Assembly: GCA_019635755.1 (NCBI GenBank)
Contig: JAHBYW010000003.1
Coordinates: forward strand, 539,289 to 603,288
Direction of reading: 5' to 3'
DNA from: Rhizobiaceae bacterium
GTDB lineage: Bacteria > Pseudomonadota > Alphaproteobacteria > Rhizobiales > Rhizobiaceae
Length of the DNA stretch: 64,000 bases
Of the stretch, positions 57,266 through 64,000 are shown piece by piece. The notes below the pieces were generated by a model. It had not been told where the DNA came from and made no database searches. It was given only the letters and a program-made list of their open reading frames with translations. Made by a program: the position numbers and the translations under genes. How positions within the stretch are numbered: the first letter of the stretch is position 1; the number at the start of each line of letters is the position of its first letter.

Positions 57266-58426
57266 TTGACCGCCGTCGTGATGCCCGCCGCCCACGGGTG
57301 GCGCCTCGCCGCGGCCGCCGCCGTGGTGGCGCTGGCGCTGGCAGCGTCTTCGCCGTCCACGGCACAGGACGGCCCGGCCGGCATCGCCACGCCGACCGTG
57401 CTGCCGCCGTTCAATCCCGACGCGCCCGCCTGCTCGCCGCCGCCCGGCCTGTCGCCGGCGCTGGTCTTCCTGCAGGACAATGAGCGCGAGTTCATCCAGG
57501 GCGTCGGCAGGGGTCTCGCCGATGCCGCCCGGGATCGCGGCCTGTCCTACGAGGTCGCGCGTGCCGACAATGATTCGGCGCGCATGGTCGCGCAGGCGAA
57601 GGACGCGCTGGCGCGCAAGGTCGGCGCCGTCGTGGTCGCACCGATCGACCCGCGCGCGATGACGCGGCCGCTGCAGGCGCTGATCTGGACCGGCACCTAT
57701 GTCGGCGCGGTGGTTCCGCCGCCGGCGACGACCATCCTCAACGCGCCGCAATACGAGACCGGCAAGGTGCTGGGCGACGCGGCGGCGGCCTATATCGAAG
57801 AGGAGCTCGGCGGCACCGCGCGGGTGGTGCTGCTCACCCATGACAGCAACCAGTTCCTCGCTCCCCGCTTCGTCGCCATGCGCGACGCCCTGGCCCGGGT
57901 GCCGGGCGCGACGATCGTCGCCGACATCTCGCCTGCGACGGTCAACGAGGACGGCGGCTACGCCACCATGAAGACGATCCTTGTCGCCCACAACACGGTC
58001 GACGTGGTGCTCGGCGCGGACACGGTGGTGCTGGGCGCGCTGAAGGCGCTGCGCGAGGCGGGCAAGGACCGCCCGGACCAGTTTCTCGGCGGCATCGACG
58101 GCGAGCCGGAGGCGGTGGCCGAGATCAAGGCGGGCGGCCCCTATAAGGCGAGCGTCAGCCTGGCGTCACCGGTGTTCGGCTATGCGATGGGCCAGCACGC
58201 CGCCGACTGGCTGGCGGGCAAGAGCATCCCGCAGGCGATGGACATCCTGCCGCGCGCGCTGAATGCGGAGAACATTGCGGCCTACGAAGCCGACCTCGCC
58301 GATCCGGGCGCCGTCTATGCGGATCCTGCGCGGCGCGACAGCTATCTCCGGATGTACGGCAACATCTGCTACGACACGCGCGACCAGTACCTCAACTTCC
58401 CGTGGTCGTCGGAGCGGCGGGGGTAG
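57266..58426 (+). CDS. Periplasmic sugar-binding-like protein (Peripla_BP_4 type) without transporter genes
   Basis: A 386-residue protein; TTG 57266 has GGGAGG nine bases upstream, ATG 57281 is an alternative. A signal sequence ends near residue 34. The body resembles ribose/xylose-type binding proteins: FIQGVGRGLADAARDRGLSYEVARADND, VVVAPIDPRAMTRPLQAL, VVLLTHDSNQFLAPRFVAMRDAL and DVVLGADTVVLGALKALREAG. A tail of about 60 residues ends with a Cys (YGNICYDT). No permease or ATPase gene is nearby; it directly follows a histidine kinase. Confidence 0.82.
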   Translation: MTAVVMPAAHGWRLAAAAAVVALALAASSPSTAQDGPAGIATPTVLPPFNPDAPACSPPPGLSPALVFLQDNEREFIQGVGRGLADAARDRGLSYEVARADNDSARMVAQAKDALARKVGAVVVAPIDPRAMTRPLQALIWTGTYVGAVVPPPATTILNAPQYETGKVLGDAAAAYIEEELGGTARVVLLTHDSNQFLAPRFVAMRDALARVPGATIVADISPATVNEDGGYATMKTILVAHNTVDVVLGADTVVLGALKALREAGKDRPDQFLGGIDGEPEAVAEIKAGGPYKASVSLASPVFGYAMGQHAADWLAGKSIPQAMDILPRALNAENIAAYEADLADPGAVYADPARRDSYLRMYGNICYDTRDQYLNFPWSSERRG

Positions 58427-58432
58427 GGCGCG

Positions 58433-59560
58433 TCAGTTCGGCGAGCCGAAGGATTCGAAGAAATCCTTCATGCGGCTGAAGAAGCCGCTCGACGCCGGGC
58501 TGTTCTCCTTGGAAGAGAGTTTTTCGAACTCTTCCAGCAGCTCGCGCTGGCGCTTCGACAGGTTCTGCGGCGTCTCGACCGCGACCTGGATGTAGAGGTC
58601 GCCGACCTGCGGCTGGCGCAGCACCGGCATGCCCTTGCCCTTCAGGCGGAACTGCTTGCCGTGCTGGGTGCCTTCGGGAACCTTGACCCGCGTCTGCGTG
58701 CCGTCGAGGCTCGCCACCTCGAACGAGCCGCCCAGCGCCGCGGTCGTCATCGAGATCGGCGCCTTGCAGTAGAGATCGGCGCCGTCGCGCTGGAAGAACT
58801 CGTGCGGCCTCACCGACAGGAAGATGTAGAGGTCGCCAGACGGGCCGCCGCGCAGCCCCGCCTCGCCCTCGTTGGCCAGCCGGATGCGCGTGCCGTCCTC
58901 GATGCCGGCCGGGATGTTGACCGACAGCGACCGCTCCTCGGTGACACGGCCCTGGCCCGCGCATTTCGGGCACGGGTCCTTGATGACCTGGCCGCGGCCC
59001 TGGCACTGGTGGCAGGTGCGCTCGATCGAGAAGAAGCCCTGCGCGTGCCGTACCTTGCCGCTGCCGGAACAGGTCGGGCACGTCGTCGGCTGCGTGCCGG
59101 GCTTGGCGCCCGAGCCGTGGCATTCGCTGCAGGCCATCGACGCCGGCACGCGGATCTGCGCCGTCTTCCCGGAATAGGCCTCCTCCAGCGTGATCTCCAT
59201 GTTGTAGCGGAGATCGGCGCCGCGGTTGTTCTGGCCGCGCCTGCGGCCCATCACGTCGCCGAAGAAGTCCTCGAAGATGTCGGCGAAGCCGCCGCCCCCG
59301 GCGAAGCCGTTCGAGAAGCCGCCCATGCCGCCATTCTCGAAGGCGGCGTGGCCGAAGCGGTCGTAGGCCGCCCGCTTCTGCGGGTCCTTCAGCGTCTCGT
59401 AGGCCTCGTTGATTTCCTTGAAGCGCTGCTCGGCCTTGCTGTCGCCCGGATTGCGGTCGGGATGGCATTCCATCGCGAGCTTGCGGAACGCCGACTTGAG
59501 CGCCTTGTCGTCGGCGCCCTTGTCCACGCCCAGCGTCTGGTAGAAATCAGCCTTGACCAT
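58433..59560 (-). CDS. dnaJ: Chaperone protein DnaJ
   Basis: A 375-residue class A J protein, co-chaperone of DnaK. The J domain has the HPD motif in [11 protein letters not shown] (about 31-41), a Gly/Phe-rich linker with [11 protein letters not shown], and four CxxCxGxG zinc repeats: [32 protein letters not shown] and [11 protein letters not shown]-terminal substrate domains follow. Its 5' end overlaps the stop of an unknown gene that separates it from dnaK. Confidence 0.98.
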   Translation of the reverse strand: MVKADFYQTLGVDKGADDKALKSAFRKLAMECHPDRNPGDSKAEQRFKEINEAYETLKDPQKRAAYDRFGHAAFENGGMGGFSNGFAGGGGFADIFEDFFGDVMGRRRGQNNRGADLRYNMEITLEEAYSGKTAQIRVPASMACSECHGSGAKPGTQPTTCPTCSGSGKVRHAQGFFSIERTCHQCQGRGQVIKDPCPKCAGQGRVTEERSLSVNIPAGIEDGTRIRLANEGEAGLRGGPSGDLYIFLSVRPHEFFQRDGADLYCKAPISMTTAALGGSFEVASLDGTQTRVKVPEGTQHGKQFRLKGKGMPVLRQPQVGDLYIQVAVETPQNLSKRQRELLEEFEKLSSKENSPASSGFFSRMKDFFESFGSPN

Positions 59561-60020
59561 TCAGCCAGCCTTCGATTGTCGCTTGGTCAACGCCATTGCT
59601 CGCCAGCTTGTGGCGCGATGCCTCGATTACAGGCCCCGTAAAGAGCGAGCTGTGTCGTAGGACAACGCCTTCAAACGTCAAATCAGGCCTTCCATTCGAG
59701 ACCAACACCCGAAATCCATCGGTGATCTTCGGGCTAGCAGCCAAATCCTCGATTACTTGCCTAGCGCCTACACGCGCGTATTTTTGCCGAGTTCGCGACA
59801 AACGGGTTGTCTTGCCGTTTTCTTCCGTCTTGAACTCTTCGGCGGCGGTCAAAGCGGTCCAATATTCTCGCTCAAGCACTTCCTGAAATTGCTGTCCTGC
59901 AAGCTCGGCGATGCGAAGCCTGCACGCCAAGACGATATCTTCTCGCCCCTGTCTTCGCGCGTTATCCGACAGCACTCGAATCTTGGCCGCATCCGTCATC
60001 GTCTTCGGATCGAGCGCCAC
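59547..60020 (-). CDS. Unknown gene inserted between dnaK and dnaJ
   Basis: A 157-residue protein from GTG 60020, with GGGGGA five bases upstream; ATG eight codons later is an alternative. No named domain is recognised. It is helical and polar, with an Arg/Lys/Thr-rich block [20 protein letters not shown] at about 67-86, a following helix [15 protein letters not shown] and LVLR-like text near the end. Its last 14 bases overlap dnaJ. The composition is lower in GC than dnaK and dnaJ, which points to insertion. It may be co-expressed in the heat-shock operon. Confidence 0.65.
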   Translation of the reverse strand: MALDPKTMTDAAKIRVLSDNARRQGREDIVLACRLRIAELAGQQFQEVLEREYWTALTAAEEFKTEENGKTTRLSRTRQKYARVGARQVIEDLAASPKITDGFRVLVSNGRPDLTFEGVVLRHSSLFTGPVIEASRHKLASNGVDQATIEGWLNGQG

Positions 60021-60038
60021 GATATCCCCCTAATGAGA

Positions 60039-60075
60039 TCGCCACCCATCCGGGAATATTCCCAGTGGGTGGCGA
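60039..60075. promoter_or_regulatory. Strong inverted repeat between dnaK and the inserted gene
   Basis: TCGCCACCCA (60039-60048) and TGGGTGGCGA (60066-60075) are perfect complements, and GGGAATATTCCC lies nested in the loop. The structure is 13 bases after the dnaK stop on the minus strand. There is no T run, so it looks more like an mRNA-stabilising or processing hairpin, or a protein site, than a terminator. Confidence 0.6.
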
Positions 60076-60087
60076 CCTTCAAGTCAA

Positions 60088-62004
<1,917 letters not shown>

Positions 62005-62129
62005 TGTCTTTGTCTCTCCACCAAGCAGGCTGCCGGGACCCAATCAGGCGTTCCTTGGCAACCCCTGTTCACACGAAGATTTCCGCCCGGTCCGGCCCCT
62101 CTGCGAAGCCGCCGGGCGGCGTCGCGGCG

Positions 62130-62159
62130 TATATAAGAAGGGGGTCCGTGACGCGCAAG
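62130..62159 (-). promoter_or_regulatory. Heat-shock (sigma-32) promoter of dnaK
   Basis: On the minus strand CTTG (62159-62156), 18 bases, CTTATATA (62137-62130). This fits the alphaproteobacterial RpoH consensus CTTG-N17/18-CYTATNT exactly. It lies about 125 bases before the dnaK ATG, with a leader that contains a GC-rich hairpin. Confidence 0.85.
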
Positions 62160-62219
62160 CGCCTAGGACAGGTTGGAGGCTAAGGGTTTTTGCTTGACCG
62201 AGGCTGGGTTCGACGGCGG

Positions 62220-62400
62220 GGCCTCGGGCTCCCTTCCCTCTTTGCGGGGAGGTGGGGGGTGAGGTGCATCAACCCGCGATTCCTCGATCATTACCCCAGC
62301 CGGTGCGCTTCGCGCACCAACCTCCCCGCAAGGGGGAGGTAGGCTGCCGCGCGCAACGTCCCCTCCCCCTTGCGGGGAGGGGTTAGGGGTGGGGGTATCA
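62220..62400. repeat. Intergenic palindromic repeat cluster before the M48 protease gene
   Basis: Several CCTCCCCGCAAGGGGGAGG-type palindromes occur in series (near 62226-62256, 62321-62340, 62363-62390), with the second copy of the 29-bp hairpin (62301-62329) inside. No coding frame is supported. The cluster matches those near 30434-30640 and 63700-63830 in style. Confidence 0.7.
62301..62329. repeat. 29-bp hairpin repeat, copy 2
   Basis: Reverse complement of 39663-39691 with one difference. It holds GGTGCGCTTCGCGCACC, a perfect 17-base palindrome, next to CCTCCCCGC. Confidence 0.85.
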
Positions 62401-62459
62401 AGGTGTAGAGTGGACGAGACCATCTTCAAGCATCTCCCGCGACATCCCATATTCCTCCC

Positions 62460-63692
62460 ATGCCCCGTCCGGACACGCTCGACCTCTTCGCCCGCCGCCG
62501 CAACCGCGCGCTGAACACCATCCATACCTGGCTGCTCGCCGGCGGTTCGCTGCTTCTCCTCGCCGTCACGGCCTGGGCCTTCGGCGGCCTCTCGGGCGTG
62601 CTCTACGCCGTCGTCTTCGGCACCGTGTCGATGGTGGTGGTGCGCCGCATCAGCCCGGACATGGTGCTCGCGATGTACAAGGCGAAGAAGGTCAGCGCGG
62701 CGGAATTCCCGCTCGGCGTCGGCCTGGTCGAGGACCTGTCGGAACGCGCCGGCCTGCCGGCGGCGCCGTCGCTGCACGTCGTCCCGTCGACCATGATGAA
62801 CGCCTTCGCCGTCGGCCGCCGCGACAATGCGGCGATCGCCATCACCGACGCGCTTGCCCGGCGCCTGTCGGCGCGCGAGCTCGCCGGTGTCCTGGCGCAC
62901 GAGATCAGCCATGTCGCGCATGAGGACGTGAAGGTCATGGCCTTCGCCGACATGGTGGCGCGCTTCACCTCGATCATGTCGACCGTCGGCATCCTGTCGG
63001 CCGTGCTGAACCTCGGCAGCCTTGTCGGCGGCGCCGGCGAGCCCGTGCCATGGCTGGCCGTGCTGGTGCTCATCGCCGCGCCGACCGTCGGCGGGCTGCT
63101 GCAGCTCGCCTTGTCGCGCACGCGCGAATTCGACGCCGACCTCGGCGCCGCGATCCTCACCGGCGATCCGGACGGGCTCGCCTCGGCGCTGCTCAAGCTC
63201 GAGCGGGCGCAGGGCCGGATGTGGGAAAGCATGGTGCTGCCGGGCGGGCGCACGCCCAACCCGTCGGTGCTGCGCACCCACCCGCTGACCGAGCAGCGCG
63301 TCGAGCGCCTGATGGCGCTGAAGCGGTCCGGCACGCTGCCCCAGGACGGCGCCATCGCCGGGCCGGCCGCGACCGAGGCGACGACGCGTGCGGCGGGACG
63401 GCCGCGCCCCTCGCTCGTGCCGCGCATTCCGCAGACCGGCGGCACCTATTTCCCGCTGCCGCCCGGCACCAGCGCGCTGGCCGGCGACGCAGCGGCCGGT
63501 CGCGAACCCGGCAACGACCCCGGCAACGACCCGGGGATCGACCTCGGCAGAGACCCCGGCGGGCGTCGCGAGACGGGCACGCCCGCCGGCCACGCCGTGT
63601 TCGACGACAGCCTGCCGGCCTGCGACGGTCCCATCAACCCGCCGGCGGGCGCCCCGCGCATCCACCTTCGCCGCGGCGGCGTCTGGTGGTGA
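62460..63692 (+). CDS. HtpX-like M48 family zinc metalloprotease
   Basis: A 410-residue membrane protease. Two hydrophobic segments near 25-65 are followed by the metal site HEISH (His147, Glu148, His151) and, after two more hydrophobic stretches, SRTREFDADLGAA with the third ligand Glu near 222. The core resembles HtpX, which degrades damaged membrane proteins. The C-terminal 100 residues are Pro/Gly-rich and contain a short repeat (EPGNDPGNDPGIDLGRDPGG). Longer than E. coli HtpX (about 290 residues), hence no symbol. Confidence 0.88.
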   Translation: MPRPDTLDLFARRRNRALNTIHTWLLAGGSLLLLAVTAWAFGGLSGVLYAVVFGTVSMVVVRRISPDMVLAMYKAKKVSAAEFPLGVGLVEDLSERAGLPAAPSLHVVPSTMMNAFAVGRRDNAAIAITDALARRLSARELAGVLAHEISHVAHEDVKVMAFADMVARFTSIMSTVGILSAVLNLGSLVGGAGEPVPWLAVLVLIAAPTVGGLLQLALSRTREFDADLGAAILTGDPDGLASALLKLERAQGRMWESMVLPGGRTPNPSVLRTHPLTEQRVERLMALKRSGTLPQDGAIAGPAATEATTRAAGRPRPSLVPRIPQTGGTYFPLPPGTSALAGDAAAGREPGNDPGNDPGIDLGRDPGGRRETGTPAGHAVFDDSLPACDGPINPPAGAPRIHLRRGGVWW

Positions 63693-63699
63693 GATAGCG

Positions 63700-63835
63700 C
63701 CGGCCCTGGCTCCGTCGCCTCGCGGGGAGGGTGGCCGGCCGCAGGCTGGCCGGGTGGGGTCCAAGCGGCCGCGCGCCGCCGCCCACCTCCCCCTTGCGGG
63801 GAGGTCGGCGCGCAGCGCCGGGTGGGGGTTGGTAC
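63700..63835. repeat. Intergenic palindromic repeats after the protease gene
   Basis: GCGGGGAGGGTGGCCGGC, GGCTGGCCGGGTGGGG and CCTCCCCCTTGCGGGGAGG units alternate with short spacers. The rest of the window to 64000 shows no supported gene; it holds two DnaA-box-like words (63895-63903, 63958-63966) and may be the upstream region of a gene outside the window. Confidence 0.65.
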
Positions 63836-64000
63836 GCAACACCCCTCACCGGACTGCCCACCTGTCCCATCCGCGACATCATTCGTGTCGCAGGTGTGGA
63901 TAGGCGCCCGCGCCCGCCGCAACGATTTCAATGCCTTCCACGATTTCCGCCGCAGACTTATCCACCCCCTGTCGGCCCAGGCTATCCTCCGCCGCAGTTT

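Noticed and set aside
62163..63842. 559-residue minus-strand frame over the M48 protease gene
   Set aside because: Antisense to a gene with a clear HEISH site; it also reads through palindromic repeats.

Overview
The window is a high-GC, gene-dense chromosomal segment of an alphaproteobacterium, most likely of the order Hyphomicrobiales (Rhizobiales) and close to the Mesorhizobium/Phyllobacteriaceae group. This assignment is inferred from several features. The order TIGR02300 gene, aroA, cmk, rpsA is kept, as are gshB next to comM and pyrF, pmtA, dnaJ, dnaK. The aroA is class II, there is a RegA/ActR-type regulator end, and the intergenic repeats are of rhizobial type. No rRNA operon, CRISPR array, intact insertion sequence or prophage is visible.

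Layout. 1-460: the 3' end of a RegA-like regulator, a 113-bp tandem repeat and tRNA-Ala(GGC). 704-8932: the housekeeping block TIGR02300 gene, aroA, cmk, rpsA. Between aroA and cmk lie a membrane protein, a PaiB-like flavoprotein and a lower-GC three-gene island (3764-6274). That island looks like a nuclease toxin gene, broken by a frameshift, followed by two paralogous immunity-like genes. 9067-16462: a CsbD stress protein, then a probable arginine/guanidino-compound uptake and catabolism cluster (polar amino acid ABC transporter, Ldh-family oxidoreductase, amidinohydrolase, ThDP decarboxylase). 16583-30433: desaturase, NDUFA9-like protein, TauE-like permease, uppP, GST, queG, SDR, mepA, glk, an MsbA-like exporter, dapB, EVE protein, gpmA, tRNA-Leu(CAG) and an inositol monophosphatase.

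30749-35103 is a minus-strand ABC importer of the iron(III)/phosphonate type with a fused double permease. 35231-39522 holds an ATP-grasp protein and a minus-strand sugar acid operon (SDR, dgoK, dgoA, SMP-30 lactonase) resembling the oxidative D-galactose route without its dehydratase. 39720-45383 holds a GGDEF/EAL protein and a three-part glycosylation module resembling GtrA/GtrB/GT-C plus a methyltransferase. 45562-50525 carries brkB, gshB, a low-GC membrane protein, comM and a frameshifted DUF1640-type gene. 50607-55714 carries a BTLCP peptidase, phaZ, GNAT, DUF1330, pyrF, an FMN reductase and pmtA. 55811-58426 pairs a CHASE3-type histidine kinase with an orphan periplasmic binding protein. 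58433-62159 is dnaK and dnaJ with an unknown gene wedged between them and a clear sigma-32-type promoter. The window ends with an M48 (HtpX-like) protease and repeats.

The most interesting content is the 3764-6274 module. A protein with an N-terminal PAGSPHGGRW-type motif carries a C-terminal PD-(D/E)XK-like nuclease domain whose last part (YDVKTG) continues in another frame. Two tandem paralogues, probably immunity proteins, follow directly. Two other low-GC genes of unknown function also interrupt conserved neighbours (gshB/comM and dnaK/dnaJ), so this genome seems to collect small cargo genes at housekeeping junctions. All functions are assigned by reading motifs and recalled family resemblance; no database search was run.
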